From assembly GCF_015277895.1 (NCBI RefSeq), contig NZ_CP063815.1, positions 930,001-994,000 of the forward strand: a DNA stretch of 64,000 nucleotides, written 5' to 3'. Below are positions 31,463 through 41,495 of this stretch, one piece after another (the stretch's first letter is position 1; every line of letters begins with the position of its first letter). This stretch comes from Microbacterium abyssi (GTDB taxonomy: Bacteria > Actinomycetota > Actinomycetes > Actinomycetales > Microbacteriaceae). Both the position numbers and the translations under genes were made by a program. The notes under the pieces were generated by a model that saw only the letters and a program-made list of their open reading frames with translations, had not been told where the DNA came from and searched no databases.

Positions 31463-33286
31463 TCACTCGCCCCTCTCGATGCGCACGTACTCCTCCAGCA
31501 GCCTGCGTGCACGGTCGCCGATGTCGCCCGGCTCCGAGTCGAGCGCCGAGCGCATCGTGTCGAGCTTGGATGCCGCCTGCGCCAGCGGCGGCACCATCGG
31601 CGCCGCCGGGTCCGTGACGATGTCGAGGACGTATGGTCGATCCGCGGCAAGAGCGCGCTGCCACGCGGCATCCAGCCTCGTAGGATCCGTCACCCGCTCG
31701 CCGTCGAGACCGAGCAGATTGCCGTACTCCGAATAGGGCACGTCCGGAAGCGCCTGCGTCTGACGGAAGCGCGCCATCCCCTCCATCTCGCGCTGCTCCC
31801 AGCTCACCTCTGCGAGATCCCTGTTGTTCAGGACGGCGATCACGAACCGGGGATCGGCCCAGGACTGCCACCGCGAAGCGACGGTGACGAGTTCGGCGAG
31901 CCCGGTCATCTGCATCCCGCCGTCACCGGAGAGGACGATGACGGGTCGCTCCGGGAATGCGAGCTTCGCAGCGATCCCGTATGGAATCCCGCATCCCATG
32001 CTCGCGAGTGTTCCGGAGACGTGCGCGGGCACGTCGATCGGAAGGCGCAGCTGTCGCGCGTACCAGTAGACGACGCTGCCGACATCCAGGGCCACCTGTG
32101 CGTCGTCGGGAACATGGGCGGAGAGGGCGCGGATCGCGGACTCGGGATTGATCGGGTCCATCGGCACATCGGCGCGTTCGCCGCGCACCCGATGCCACTC
32201 GGACACGAGATCGCGCACGCGACCAGCCCATCCCGCTCCCGACTTGTCCTCCAGCAGATCGAGCAGCGCCGTCAGCGTGCCCGACGCCTCGCCGGTGAGC
32301 CCCACCTCGACCGGATAGCGGTTGGCTATGCGTGAGGCCCGGATGTCGATCTGCACGGTGCGGGCCTTTCCTGGCGCCGGGTAGAACTCCGTCCAGGGGT
32401 CGTTCGAGCCGACGATGAGCAGCGTGTCGCATTCGGCGAACACCGCAGCGCTCGCCGTCGTCCCGAGATGGCCCATGACGCCGGCGGCATCCGGGCGCGA
32501 TTCGTCGACGTACGGCTTGCCGAGCAGACTCGTGACGATCGCAGCGCCCAGCCGATCGGCGACCGCCTCGACCTGGATGCGGGCCGTGGCAGCGCCCTTG
32601 CCGACGAGCAGCGCGACGCGGTCACCGGCGTTGATGACATCGGCGGCGTTCTGCAGCTGCGCCTGAGACGGCCGAACGAGAGGGGGTGCGAACTCGGTCG
32701 ACGTCACGATGACGCCATGTGTGTGCGGGAGATCGGGCGCGGGTGATGACTGCACGTCGTGCGGGACGATCACGACCGCGGGCGAGCGGGTGTCAAGGGC
32801 GGTCCGGAACGCACGGTCGATCGCCATCGGCACCTGATCGGGCGTCGTCACCTCCGTGATGTATTGCGAGGCGACATCCGAGAAGAGGGTGCGCAGGTCG
32901 ATCTCCTGCATGTAGCCGGAGCCGAGGACGCTGCGGTGCTGCTGGCCGATGATGGCGACGACAGGAACGCCGTCGAGCTTCGCGTCGTAGAGACCGTTGA
33001 GGAGATGAACGGCCCCCGGCCCCTGGGTCGAGACCATGACGCCGACACCGCCGGCGTACTTCGCATGGCCGACGGCCATGAATGCGGCATTCTCCTCGTG
33101 CCGGGCCTGGACGAACTCGACGGCCCCGTCGGTCTTCTTGAGGGCCGCCAGGATCCCGTTCACGCCGTCACCGCTGTAGCCGAACACGCGGCGGACATTC
33201 CAATCGCCCAGGCGCTCGACGATGACGTCCGCGACGGTGGCTTCCGGATGCTGGTTCGTCGTGGTCTCCGGTCGCTGCGCGCTCAT
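31463..33286 (-). CDS. thiamine-pyrophosphate-dependent oxidase/decarboxylase (PoxB-like)
   Basis: A 607-residue TPP enzyme with the three acetohydroxyacid-synthase-type domains. The cofactor-activating Glu is in ARHEENAAF (E64/E65). The TPP-binding motif starts GDGGMQMTGL at D455 and ends with NNRDL. The central domain binds FAD or ADP. The closest named type by feel is pyruvate oxidase/pyruvate dehydrogenase (quinone), but acetolactate-type relatives cannot be excluded. The ATG overlaps the stop of the upstream acidic-protein gene by 4 bases. Confidence 0.85.
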   Translation of the reverse strand: MSAQRPETTTNQHPEATVADVIVERLGDWNVRRVFGYSGDGVNGILAALKKTDGAVEFVQARHEENAAFMAVGHAKYAGGVGVMVSTQGPGAVHLLNGLYDAKLDGVPVVAIIGQQHRSVLGSGYMQEIDLRTLFSDVASQYITEVTTPDQVPMAIDRAFRTALDTRSPAVVIVPHDVQSSPAPDLPHTHGVIVTSTEFAPPLVRPSQAQLQNAADVINAGDRVALLVGKGAATARIQVEAVADRLGAAIVTSLLGKPYVDESRPDAAGVMGHLGTTASAAVFAECDTLLIVGSNDPWTEFYPAPGKARTVQIDIRASRIANRYPVEVGLTGEASGTLTALLDLLEDKSGAGWAGRVRDLVSEWHRVRGERADVPMDPINPESAIRALSAHVPDDAQVALDVGSVVYWYARQLRLPIDVPAHVSGTLASMGCGIPYGIAAKLAFPERPVIVLSGDGGMQMTGLAELVTVASRWQSWADPRFVIAVLNNRDLAEVSWEQREMEGMARFRQTQALPDVPYSEYGNLLGLDGERVTDPTRLDAAWQRALAADRPYVLDIVTDPAAPMVPPLAQAASKLDTMRSALDSEPGDIGDRARRLLEEYVRIERGE

Positions 33287-33588
33287 CGCGGCTCGTCGCT
33301 CGGGGCGTCGGCGTCGGGTGCGTCGATGTCGGGGGTGCTGTGCGGCAAGGGGGCATCGGGGTCATGAGGCGCCGGGTCGGCGGTCATCCTGGCCTCGGGA
33401 TCCTCCTCGTTGCGCGTCGACCCGTCCGGCTGCCCAGATTCGCCCTCCGTGCCGACGGGGTCCGTATCGGGATTGTCGGCCGGGGCGACCGCGTCGCCGC
33501 CGAAACCCCTCTTCCGCGCAACATCGCTCGGGGTGACGTCGGTGGCGTGCGCAGCCGATTCGCCTTGGTTCTCGTCTTGATCGCTCAT
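33283..33588 (-). CDS. acidic disordered protein coupled to the TPP enzyme
   Basis: A 101-residue protein with one short ordered-looking patch (DVARKRGFGGDAV) and a long Asp/Pro/Ala-rich tail. GAAGGAGCGAGC precedes the ATG at 33588. The ATGA overlap at 33283-33286 couples it to the TPP-enzyme gene. It resembles the acidic proteins at 7212 and 14188-14636 in composition only. Confidence 0.75.
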   Translation of the reverse strand: MSDQDENQGESAAHATDVTPSDVARKRGFGGDAVAPADNPDTDPVGTEGESGQPDGSTRNEEDPEARMTADPAPHDPDAPLPHSTPDIDAPDADAPSDEPR

Positions 33589-33674
33589 TGCTCGCTCCTT
33601 CTCTCGGGAGCAAGCGTGGTCGACGTGTGATGCGTACGACAGGGGGTGGATGCTGCGGAGGTGCTGACGTATCC

Positions 33675-34580
33675 TCAGGGCGCGAGAGACTCCGCGGGCT
33701 CCACCGGCCGCCCGGCATCCCGGATGATTTCGGCGACGACATCCGCGTCGAAGTGGAAGACGAGGTCGTCGGGCGTCAGTCGCTCGAGGAACGGCACGAC
33801 GCGCACGCGGTCTTCCTCCACCGTCACGACCGATCCGCCGTAGCCGTCGATCGCCGCCTCCTCGGCGGGGTCGCCGAACGCGCACGAGATGTTCGTCACG
33901 CCCGGCGCCACGGTCACCGGGACACCGGCCACCAACTCCGTCACCGGCAGGTGGTAGTGGCCGGCGAGGACCACGCGCACATCCGAGCCGCGCACGATGT
34001 CGATGAGCTCGTGGCCGTCCTGTTCATCCAGCGCGAGCGCCTGCAGCAGATCGGTCTGCGCCCGTACCGGCGGGTGATGCACGACCACGACGGTGCCATG
34101 CTCGGCGGGGACGGCGAGAGTATCGCGCAGGAACTGCTTCTGCTCATCTTCGAGAGCGCCGTAGCCGACGCCGGGAATCGAGCTGTCGAGCACGATCACC
34201 CGCCAGCCGTCGTGCGTGGCGACGGATGCCACGGGGCGGTCCAGGTCGATCCCCGGGAGCTCGTGCTCACCGGCATCCGGTTGTCCACCACCCAGCACGG
34301 TGCGGAACGGCTCGCGCTTGTCATGGTTGCCCATCGCGAACACGACGCGCGCTCCGCGCGCCTGCGCCCACGGCGTGAGGTGCTCCTTGACGGATCGATA
34401 CGACTCCTCGGTGCCGTCCTCGCTGACGTCGCCCGAGACGACCACGAGGTCGAACAGCAGATGCCCCACACGTGCGAGTGCGCGGCGGAGATGCTCGACC
34501 GTGTCGACCACCCCGTAGTGGCGCCCGCCGTCGCCGGAGAAGTGCGTGTCGCTGAGATGAAGGATGCGCAGACCGCTCAT
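33675..34580 (-). CDS. metallophosphoesterase (CpdA/Icc-like)
   Basis: A 301-residue calcineurin-like phosphoesterase. The metal-binding motifs are in order: LHLSDTHF (residues 6-13), VSGDVSEDG, MGNHDKRE, VVHHPP and AGHYHLP. This set matches the cyclic-nucleotide phosphodiesterase/Icc branch, which hydrolyses cAMP or related phosphodiesters using two metal ions. The substrate is not certain. It is followed downstream on the minus strand by an acidic protein and the TPP-enzyme operon. Confidence 0.9.
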   Translation of the reverse strand: MSGLRILHLSDTHFSGDGGRHYGVVDTVEHLRRALARVGHLLFDLVVVSGDVSEDGTEESYRSVKEHLTPWAQARGARVVFAMGNHDKREPFRTVLGGGQPDAGEHELPGIDLDRPVASVATHDGWRVIVLDSSIPGVGYGALEDEQKQFLRDTLAVPAEHGTVVVVHHPPVRAQTDLLQALALDEQDGHELIDIVRGSDVRVVLAGHYHLPVTELVAGVPVTVAPGVTNISCAFGDPAEEAAIDGYGGSVVTVEEDRVRVVPFLERLTPDDLVFHFDADVVAEIIRDAGRPVEPAESLAP

Positions 34581-34610
34581 GCGTTCACTCTGCCAGAAGG
34601 GACCGACATC

Positions 34611-35531
34611 TCACCCGAGAATCAGTGTCGCGGCGAGCAGCACGGGAATGCATCCGACGGTCGTGATGAACACGGTGTCGCGCGAGATCGACTCGCCGAT
34701 GTCGTAGCGCTGAGAGTAGTTGAAGACGTTCTGCGCGGTGGGGAGCGCGGCCAGCACCACGACGATCAGCACCTCGTGAGCTGAGAGACCGAACACGAAC
34801 TCCGCGGCCACCCATGCGATCACCGGCATCACGAGCAGCTTCAGCGTGCTCGCCAGCAGCACGTCGCGGCGGTGCCCCGAGGTGCCGAGAACCTTCTGCC
34901 CGAACAGAGAGATGCCGTAGCTGATCAGCAGCACCGGCACGCACGCGTTCGCCAGCAGGGTCGCCGGCTCCATGACGATGGGCGGCAGCTGGATGCCGAG
35001 CACGGAGACGAGGGTGCCGAGAGCCGACCCGAGGATGATCGGGTTCGTGGCAGTGCGCAGGAAGGTGCGCCACGCCGAGGTCCGACCGCTGGTCACGGCG
35101 TCGAGGATCGTCAGGGAGATCGGCGTGAAGACCAGCAGCTGCAGGAGGATCACCGGTGCCGGGTAGGCGGCGCTGCCGAGCAGATACAGCGACAGGGGGA
35201 TGCCGATGTTGTTCGAGTTCACCTGGCCTGCGGACAGCGCGCCGATCACGGTCTCGCCGACGTCGCGCCTCCAGAGCAGTTTCGCGACGAGCGCGTACAG
35301 GCCGATGACGGCAACCGCGGCGATCGCCGAGACCGGCAGCAGTGACGAGAACAGCACCCGCGCGTCCGCCTGCGCGAGCACCGTGAACAGCAGGAAGGGG
35401 GAGAGGACGAAGAACGTCAGCCGGCCCAGCACATGGCGGGCGTGCGGGCCGAGCAGATCGATGCGCCCGATGATGTACCCGACGGCGATGGCGAGCCCCA
35501 CCACGGCGAATCCGGTGAGAGTCTCGAGCAC
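34611..35531 (-). CDS. AEC-family (auxin-efflux-carrier-type) transporter
   Basis: A 306-residue protein with about ten transmembrane helices and the five-plus-five AEC layout. Typical segments are AGQVNSNNIGIPLSLYLLG and the C-terminal half LPTAQNVFNYSQRYD. Bacterial members move organic acids such as malate or malonate. The GTG start at 35531 has TAGGCT (+35538-35543) 6 bases upstream. Confidence 0.9.
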   Translation of the reverse strand: MLETLTGFAVVGLAIAVGYIIGRIDLLGPHARHVLGRLTFFVLSPFLLFTVLAQADARVLFSSLLPVSAIAAVAVIGLYALVAKLLWRRDVGETVIGALSAGQVNSNNIGIPLSLYLLGSAAYPAPVILLQLLVFTPISLTILDAVTSGRTSAWRTFLRTATNPIILGSALGTLVSVLGIQLPPIVMEPATLLANACVPVLLISYGISLFGQKVLGTSGHRRDVLLASTLKLLVMPVIAWVAAEFVFGLSAHEVLIVVVLAALPTAQNVFNYSQRYDIGESISRDTVFITTVGCIPVLLAATLILG

Positions 35532-35602
35532 TTTCCGAGCCTAGCGCTCGGCGGTTCCGGCATCCGGCAGAGGAATCCATTTTTTCCTTCTCACCGGGAA
35601 AT

Positions 35603-35630
35603 TTGACTTCCCTGGGGAACCGGCTATGGT
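35603..35630 (+). promoter_or_regulatory. promoter TTGACT-N16-TATGGT
   Basis: The -35 TTGACT (35603-35608) and -10 TATGGT (35625-35630) are spaced 16 bases. The message would carry a leader of about 40 bases before the small basic protein gene, which has its own GAGAGGGGAAG ribosome site. Confidence 0.65.
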
Positions 35631-35675
35631 CGGGGTCACACCCGCCAGCCGATACGAGAGGGGAAGCGAGTCCCG

Positions 35676-35810
35676 ATGGCAGGAAAGACACCGACAGCGA
35701 AGACAGGGAAGAAGACCGCGCAGCTGACGCTCAAGGAGAAGCGGGCAGCCAAGCGCGCCAAGCAGGAGCCGGAATCATTCATCAAGCCACGCAAGGGCGC
35801 GGCCGGCTGA
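35676..35810 (+). CDS. small basic protein (44 residues), conserved-looking
   Basis: The ATG at 35676 opens a 44-residue frame rich in Lys, Ala and Arg: MAGKTPTAKTGKKTAQLTLK, then EKRAAKRAKQEPESFIKPRK, ending GAAG. It has a good promoter, a ribosome site and a downstream terminator hairpin, so it is a real transcription unit. The charge suggests RNA or DNA binding. I recall similar short Lys-rich proteins in other Microbacterium genomes. Confidence 0.75.
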   Translation: MAGKTPTAKTGKKTAQLTLKEKRAAKRAKQEPESFIKPRKGAAG

Positions 35811-35838
35811 CCAGACGAAGATCCGGCCCCTGAGGGGT

Positions 35839-35873
35839 GAGGGAGCTGCGGGCGGGTGACCTGCGGCTCCCTC
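35839..35873 (+). terminator. intrinsic terminator after the small basic protein
   Basis: A 14-base stem (GAGGGAGCTGCGGG with CCTGCGGCTCCCTC, two G-U pairs) and 7-base loop are followed by TTCCTCGTT. Confidence 0.65.
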
Positions 35874-35904
35874 TTCCTCGTTCTAGCGCTTCCTCGTTCT
35901 AGCG
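35873..35904. repeat. tandem 16-base direct repeat
   Basis: CTTCCTCGTTCTAGCG occurs twice head to tail (35873-35888 and 35889-35904). The second copy contains the stop codon of the IclR gene on the minus strand. Confidence 0.7.
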
Positions 35905-36657
35905 AAGGCGACGCTGCAACTCGACCGCCGTCTCCGTCACGGCGGCCGCGGCATCCGCCTCCGTCGGTCCGGTGCCGCTCGACCATGTCACGGCGACCGC
36001 CGCGAGCGGCCACCCCGAGGTGTCGAGCACGGCGGCCCCGACAGAGCGCGTCCCATCGGTCACCTCACCGTCCTCCGACGCGTGGCCCGCGGCGCGGATG
36101 CTGCGCAGCAGCTCCCGCAGCTCACCGGGTCTGCCCGGTCCTTGACCGGTGCGCGTCGAGAACGCCGACGCGTTCGGATACAGGGCCCGCACCTGCTCGC
36201 GCGGGAGTGCCGCGAGCATCGCGCGTCCCGTCGCGGTGAGATGCGCCGGAAGGCGCACGCCGACATCCGTCACGAGGGCCGGACGACGCGGAGCGCGCTC
36301 CTCGACGATGTAGACCACATCCGATCCGCTCAGCACGCCCAAGTGCGTGCTCTCGCCCAGACGATCGGCCAGCGCCGCGACGAGCGGACGGCCGAGCCGC
36401 GCCAGGGGCTGCTGCCGGGCGAAGCCGCCCGCGAGCTCGGATGCTGCCGTGCCCAGCGCCCACCGGCGCTCCTCGCGCAGGTGCAGCACGAATCCGTGGT
36501 CGGCGAGGGTGTTCAGCAGGTGATGCACGGTCGAGCGGGGGATCTCCAGGTCCCTGGCGACGGCGGATGCCGCGACCGGCGCCGGGCGCGTGGCCAGGTG
36601 CCGCAGGATCCGCAGGGTCTGGTCGGCGGCCGGCACCTGCGGATTATCTGGGATCAC
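35899..36657 (-). CDS. IclR-family regulator beside the hut genes
   Basis: The 252-residue regulator has an N-terminal winged helix ([20 protein letters not shown], then [19 protein letters not shown]) and a C-terminal effector domain ([18 protein letters not shown]). It is divergent from hutH, so it likely controls histidine breakdown, responding to urocanate or histidine. Start GTG 36657 is chosen because CATCCT lies 6 bases upstream; GTG 36663 or ATG 36693 are alternatives. Confidence 0.85.
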   Translation of the reverse strand: MIPDNPQVPAADQTLRILRHLATRPAPVAASAVARDLEIPRSTVHHLLNTLADHGFVLHLREERRWALGTAASELAGGFARQQPLARLGRPLVAALADRLGESTHLGVLSGSDVVYIVEERAPRRPALVTDVGVRLPAHLTATGRAMLAALPREQVRALYPNASAFSTRTGQGPGRPGELRELLRSIRAAGHASEDGEVTDGTRSVGAAVLDTSGWPLAAVAVTWSSGTGPTEADAAAAVTETAVELQRRLR

Positions 36658-36715
36658 AGACACAGGATGCCACGCGGCCCTGTCCGCCGCCACTGTGGGG
36701 GTGTGGAATCAGGTC

Positions 36716-38260
36716 ATGCCTCATCACATCCGCATCGGCGCCGAAGTCCTCACCCCCGCAGACGTGGTGGCGGTCGCCAGGGACGGCGTGCAGGTCGAGC
36801 TCGCCGAAGAGGCGCTGGACCGCATCACCGAGACCCGCGGCGTCATCGACGGCCTCGCCGCCGACCCGCACCCGCACTACGGCGTCTCGACGGGGTTCGG
36901 CGCGCTCGCCACGACCTTCATCGCCCCGGAACGGCGCCGACAGCTGCAGGCGAGCCTGATCCGCTCCCACGCCGCCGGCACCGGTGCCGAGGTCGAGACC
37001 GAGGTCGTGCGCGCGCTGCACCTTCTTCGCCTGCAGACCCTCGCCTCCGGACGCACGGGCGTGCGGCCGATCGTCGCCGAGACGTACGCCGCGATGCTCA
37101 ACGCGGGCATCACTCCGACTGTGCGGGAGTACGGGTCGCTGGGCTGCTCGGGCGATCTCGCCCCGCTCGCGCACATCGCACTCGCCGCGATGGGGGAGGG
37201 CGAGGTGCGCGTCGACGGTGCGCTCGTCCTGGCATCCGACGCGCTCGCCGCAGCCGGCATCGACCCGCTCGTCCTCGAGGAGAAGGAGGGGCTGGCGCTC
37301 ATCAACGGCACCGACGGGATGCTCGGCATGCTGCTGCTCGCCCTGCACGACCTCGAGACGCTTCTCACCACTGCCGATCTCGCGGCGGCCATGTCGATCG
37401 AGAGCCAGCTCGGCACGGACGCCGTTTTCGCCGCCGATCTCATGGCGCTGCGTCCGCAGACCGGGCAGGCTGTCTCCGCCGCCAACCTGCGCGCGTTCCT
37501 CGCGGACTCGCCGATGGTCGCCAGTCATGCGGGGCCCGAGGACGGGCGCGTACAGGACGCATACTCGCTGCGCTGCGCGCCGCAGGTGCACGGCGCGGCC
37601 CGCGACACCATGGCGCATGCCGCGACGATCGCCGCGCGGGAACTCGCGAGCGTCATCGACAACCCCGCGGTCATGATCGACGGGCGGATCCAGTCCAACG
37701 GAAACTTCCACGGCGCGCCCGTCGCGGCCGTGCTCGACTTCCTCGCGATCTCGGTCGCCGATGTCGCCTCGGTGTCGGAGCGCCGCACCGACCGCGCACT
37801 CGACCCCGCGCGCAGCCACGGACTGCCGCCGTTCCTCGCGCACGAGGTGGGCGTGGACTCCGGCCTCATGATCGCGCAGTACGCCGCCGCCGGGATCGTC
37901 TCCGAGCTCAAGCGGCTCGCTGTTCCGGCATCCGTCGACTCGATCCCGTCGTCGGCGATGCAGGAGGACCACGTCTCGATGGGCTGGTCGGCGGCTCGCA
38001 AGCTCCGCCGCGCGATCGACGGACTGGCCCGTGTCCTGGCCATCGAGGTGCTCACCGGTGCCCGCGCCCTCGATCTGCGCGTGTCGCTCGAGGCAGGGTC
38101 CGTCACCGGAGCCGTCCGCGACCTCGTCCGCACTGTGGCCGAGGGCCCCGGCCCCGACCGGTTCCTCTCGCCCGAGATGGAGGCCGTGGCCGAACTCGTC
38201 CGATCGGGCGCCGTCGCCCGCACCGCAGTCGACGCCCGCACCGCCAAGGAGAACTCATGA
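36716..38260 (+). CDS. hutH: histidine ammonia-lyase
   Basis: A 514-residue HutH converting L-histidine to urocanate and ammonia. The MIO prosthetic group forms from residues 144-146, which read C-S-G here ([14 protein letters not shown]) instead of the common A-S-G; the Cys variant is known in Streptomyces enzymes. Other hallmarks are [19 protein letters not shown] and [12 protein letters not shown]. The ATG at 36716 starts the conserved N-terminus. Its stop overlaps the hutU start (ATGA). Confidence 0.95.
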   Translation: MPHHIRIGAEVLTPADVVAVARDGVQVELAEEALDRITETRGVIDGLAADPHPHYGVSTGFGALATTFIAPERRRQLQASLIRSHAAGTGAEVETEVVRALHLLRLQTLASGRTGVRPIVAETYAAMLNAGITPTVREYGSLGCSGDLAPLAHIALAAMGEGEVRVDGALVLASDALAAAGIDPLVLEEKEGLALINGTDGMLGMLLLALHDLETLLTTADLAAAMSIESQLGTDAVFAADLMALRPQTGQAVSAANLRAFLADSPMVASHAGPEDGRVQDAYSLRCAPQVHGAARDTMAHAATIAARELASVIDNPAVMIDGRIQSNGNFHGAPVAAVLDFLAISVADVASVSERRTDRALDPARSHGLPPFLAHEVGVDSGLMIAQYAAAGIVSELKRLAVPASVDSIPSSAMQEDHVSMGWSAARKLRRAIDGLARVLAIEVLTGARALDLRVSLEAGSVTGAVRDLVRTVAEGPGPDRFLSPEMEAVAELVRSGAVARTAVDARTAKENS

Positions 38261-39897
38261 CCCGTCAGATCACGGCCGCACGCGGTCCCGAGCGAATCGC
38301 CAAGAGCTGGGGCGCCGAGGCCGCCAAGCGGATGCTGATGAACAATCTCGATCCGGAGGTCGCCGAGCACCCGGAGGATCTCGTCGTCTACGGCGGCACG
38401 GGCCGCGCGGCCCGCAGCTGGGAGGCGTACGACGCGATCGTGCGCACTCTCGACGAGCTCGAGCCCGACGAGACGCTGCTCGTGCAGTCCGGCAAGCCCG
38501 TCGGGGTGTTCCGCACCCACGAGTGGGCGCCGCGCGTGCTCATCGCGAACTCGAACCTCGTGGGGGACTGGGCGACCTGGCCGGAGTTCCGCCGGCTCGA
38601 GGCGCTCGGACTCACGATGTACGGACAGATGACTGCGGGGTCTTGGATCTACATCGGCACGCAGGGCATCCTGCAGGGGACCTACGAGACCTTCGCGGCC
38701 GTCGCACGGTCGCTCGAGCGCGACTCGCTGGCCGGCACCCTCACGCTCACGGGCGGCGCCGGTGGCATGGGCGGCGCGCAGCCTCTCGCCGTGACGATGA
38801 ACGGGGGAGCGGTGCTCATCGTCGACGTCGATGAGACGCGGTTGGCCCGCCGCGTCGAGCACGGGTACCTCGACCGTTACACGGCCGACCTGGACACGGC
38901 CGTCACAGATGTCCTCGCCGCCAAGGACGCCGGCGAGGCGCTCTCCGTCGGGATCGTCGGCAATGCCGCCGACGTGTTCCCCGAGTTGATGCGCCGCCGC
39001 ATCCCGATCGACATCGTCACGGATCAGACCAGCGCGCACGACCCGCTCGCGTACCTTCCACAGGGCGTCTCCCTCGCCGACTGGAAGGCCGAGGCGGAGC
39101 GCGACCCGGAGGAGTTCACCCGCCGCGCGCGCGCCTCGATGGCCGAGCACGTGGCCGCGATGGTCGGCTTCCAGGATGCAGGGGCCGCGGTCTTCGACTA
39201 CGGCAACTCGATCCGGCGCGAGGCCGAGCTCGGCGGGTTCGAGCGCGCGTTCGCATTCCCCGGATTCGTGCCCGCGTACATCCGGCCGCTGTTCGCCGAG
39301 GGCAAGGGACCGTTCCGCTGGGTCGCGCTGTCCGGAGATCCGGCGGACATCGCTGCGACCGATCGCGCCGTGAAGGAGCTCTTCCCCGAGGATGCGGCCC
39401 TGCACCGCTGGCTCGACCAGGCCGCTGAGAAGGTGCGCTTCGAGGGGCTGCCGGCCCGTATCTGCTGGCTGGGCTACAAGGAGCGGCACCTCGCCGGGCT
39501 GAAGTTCAACGAGATGGTGGCCTCAGGCGAGCTGAAGGCGCCGATCGTGATCGGCCGCGATCACCTGGATGCCGGTTCCGTCGCCTCGCCGTACCGTGAG
39601 ACCGAGGCGATGGCCGACGGCTCCGACGCGATCGCCGACTGGCCGCTGCTGAATGCGCTGCTGAACACGGCATCGGGAGCGTCGTGGGTGTCGCTGCACC
39701 ACGGCGGCGGGGTCGGGATCGGGCGCAGCATCCACGCCGGCCAGGTGACCGTCGCCGACGGCACGGCGCTCGCGGCCGAGAAGCTCGAGCGCGTCCTTAC
39801 CAACGATCCGGGCACCGGCGTCATGCGTCACGTGGATGCCGGGTACGAACGCGCCCGCGAGGTCGCCCGCACCCGCGGTCTGAAGATCCCGATGTAA
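38257..39897 (+). CDS. hutU: urocanate hydratase
   Basis: A 546-residue NAD-dependent urocanase converting urocanate to 4-imidazolone-5-propionate. Typical segments are [19 protein letters not shown] near the N-terminus, [35 protein letters not shown] (NAD site) and the active-site Cys region [10 protein letters not shown]. It is coupled to hutH by a 4-base overlap. An 85-base gap holding a long inverted repeat separates it from hutI. Confidence 0.96.
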   Translation: MTRQITAARGPERIAKSWGAEAAKRMLMNNLDPEVAEHPEDLVVYGGTGRAARSWEAYDAIVRTLDELEPDETLLVQSGKPVGVFRTHEWAPRVLIANSNLVGDWATWPEFRRLEALGLTMYGQMTAGSWIYIGTQGILQGTYETFAAVARSLERDSLAGTLTLTGGAGGMGGAQPLAVTMNGGAVLIVDVDETRLARRVEHGYLDRYTADLDTAVTDVLAAKDAGEALSVGIVGNAADVFPELMRRRIPIDIVTDQTSAHDPLAYLPQGVSLADWKAEAERDPEEFTRRARASMAEHVAAMVGFQDAGAAVFDYGNSIRREAELGGFERAFAFPGFVPAYIRPLFAEGKGPFRWVALSGDPADIAATDRAVKELFPEDAALHRWLDQAAEKVRFEGLPARICWLGYKERHLAGLKFNEMVASGELKAPIVIGRDHLDAGSVASPYRETEAMADGSDAIADWPLLNALLNTASGASWVSLHHGGGVGIGRSIHAGQVTVADGTALAAEKLERVLTNDPGTGVMRHVDAGYERAREVARTRGLKIPM

Positions 39898-39911
39898 CCG
39901 CCTCCCCGTTC

Positions 39912-39972
39912 CGCGAGACTTCACATGTGTCTCGCTCCAGGGGCGAGCTCGTGACATATGTGAAGTTTCGCG
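39912..39972. repeat. 20-base inverted repeat between hutU and hutI
   Basis: CGCGAGACTTCACATGTGTC (39912-39931) is nearly the reverse complement of GACATATGTGAAGTTTCGCG (39953-39972), with two mismatches. The 21-base centre contains a smaller CGCTCCAGGGGCG-type hairpin. The right arm ends at the hutI ribosome site. Confidence 0.75.
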
Positions 39973-39982
39973 GGAGGTAGAT

Positions 39983-41125
39983 GTGCTCATCACCAACATC
40001 GGAGAGCTCAGCACGAATACACGGGCGGGCGTGCTGCGCGATGCGGCGGTTCTCGTCGAGGACGGTCGGATCGTGTGGGTGGGAACGGCTGCGGACACTC
40101 CTTTCCGGGCGGATGAGGTCGTCGACGCCGGCGGCCGCGCGGTCATCCCCGGGTTCGTAGACAGCCACAGCCACATCGTCTTCGGCGGCGACCGCGCGGA
40201 GGAGTTCGAGGCGCGGATGGCGGGCGAGAAGTACGCAGCCGGCGGCATCCGCTCCACGGTCTCGGCCACGAGAGACGCCACAGACGAAGAACTGGGCGCT
40301 CGACTGCGCGGATTCATCGACGAGATGCGCGCGCAGGGCACCACGACGGTCGAGATCAAGAGCGGCTATGGCCTCGACGTCGAGACGGAGGAGCGCCTGG
40401 TGCGACTCGCGGCCGAGGTGACTGACGAGGTCACCTTCCTCGGCGCGCACGTCGTTCCGGCGGAGTACGCCGATGATCCTGACGGGTACGTCGACCTGGT
40501 GACGGGCCCGATGCTGGATGCCTGTGCCCCTCACGCCCGCTGGATCGACGTGTTCTGCGAGACCGGGGCGTTCAACGTTGCACAGTCGCGTCGCGTGCTC
40601 GAAGCAGGGATCGCACGCGGGCTCGCCCCCCGCGTGCACGCCGGCCAGCTCGGCCCCGGTGACGGGGTGCGCATGGCGGTCGACCTCGGCGCGGCATCCG
40701 TCGACCACGGCACGTATCTGACGGACGACGACGTCGCGGCGCTCGCGGCATCCCGCACCGTGCTGACGCTTCTGCCTGGTGTCGAGTTCTCCACGCGGCA
40801 GCCCTATCCGGACGCGCGGCGGCTCATCGACGCCGGTGTGACCGTCGCACTGGCTTGCGACACGAACCCCGGTTCGAGCTTCACCTCGTCAATGCCGTTC
40901 TGCATCGCCGTCGCCGTGCGCGACATGGGTATGACCCCGGGCGAGGCGCTGTGGGCGGCGACCGCCGGAGGTGCCGCGGCGCTGCGCCGCGACGACATCG
41001 GCATCATCGCGCCGGGCGCCCGCGCCGACCTCGTGCTGCTCGACGCTACGAGCCACGTGCACCTGTCCTACCGCCCCGGCGTGCCGCTGGTCCGCAGCGT
41101 CTGGAAGGACGGCGTCGTCGTCTAG
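39983..41125 (+). CDS. hutI: imidazolonepropionase
   Basis: A 380-residue amidohydrolase-type enzyme opening the imidazolone ring to N-formiminoglutamate. Metal ligands are visible in [28 protein letters not shown] and ACDTNPGSS. The GTG at 39983 follows GGGAGGTAGAT. Its stop overlaps the stop of a convergent membrane-protein gene by 4 bases. The pathway is completed by hutG at 42101 on the opposite strand. Confidence 0.95.
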   Translation: MLITNIGELSTNTRAGVLRDAAVLVEDGRIVWVGTAADTPFRADEVVDAGGRAVIPGFVDSHSHIVFGGDRAEEFEARMAGEKYAAGGIRSTVSATRDATDEELGARLRGFIDEMRAQGTTTVEIKSGYGLDVETEERLVRLAAEVTDEVTFLGAHVVPAEYADDPDGYVDLVTGPMLDACAPHARWIDVFCETGAFNVAQSRRVLEAGIARGLAPRVHAGQLGPGDGVRMAVDLGAASVDHGTYLTDDDVAALAASRTVLTLLPGVEFSTRQPYPDARRLIDAGVTVALACDTNPGSSFTSSMPFCIAVAVRDMGMTPGEALWAATAGGAAALRRDDIGIIAPGARADLVLLDATSHVHLSYRPGVPLVRSVWKDGVVV

Positions 41126-41493
41126 GACGCGACAGGAACCGCCGACCACTCGATCGCCGCGCAGGTCAGCAGGCCGATCAGCGCGACCGCGGCCATGGCG
41201 ATCATCAGCCCCGCCATGATGCGCAGACGTCGCTCGCGGGCATTCACCGCCCAGCGGGTCGCGAGCAACGCCACGTACAGGGCGATCACGAGGACCGCTG
41301 TGACCCAGGCGACCGCGGCCGAGTCGCGCGGGTCGAACACCGTGAGCAGACTCAGCGGCACCAGGCAGATCAGCGCGAAGAGGCCGGCGACCACGATCCA
41401 GATCGTGCCGTCCGACGACCGCAGTGCGGGCTGATTCGCCATCCGCGTGGGGTCGCGCCGGGCGTCCACCCGGCGTGATCGGGGGTTCGCCAT
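41122..41493 (-). CDS. small membrane protein
   Basis: A 123-residue protein with a basic N-terminus ([20 protein letters not shown]) and three hydrophobic helices ([57 protein letters not shown]). It starts 3 bases after the stop of the cysteine-rich protein gene and belongs to that three-gene unit. No known family. Confidence 0.75.
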   Translation of the reverse strand: MANPRSRRVDARRDPTRMANQPALRSSDGTIWIVVAGLFALICLVPLSLLTVFDPRDSAAVAWVTAVLVIALYVALLATRWAVNARERRLRIMAGLMIAMAAVALIGLLTCAAIEWSAVPVAS

Positions 41494-41495
41494 GA

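Noticed and set aside
37525..39489. 654-residue minus-strand open frame opposite hutH and hutU
   Set aside because: Spans two clear hut genes in antisense and has no family signature.
36082..39897. Apparent 1271-residue fusion reaching from the IclR region into hutU
   Set aside because: Only the last 546 codons are hutU; the upstream part is antisense or out-of-frame sequence over iclR and hutH.
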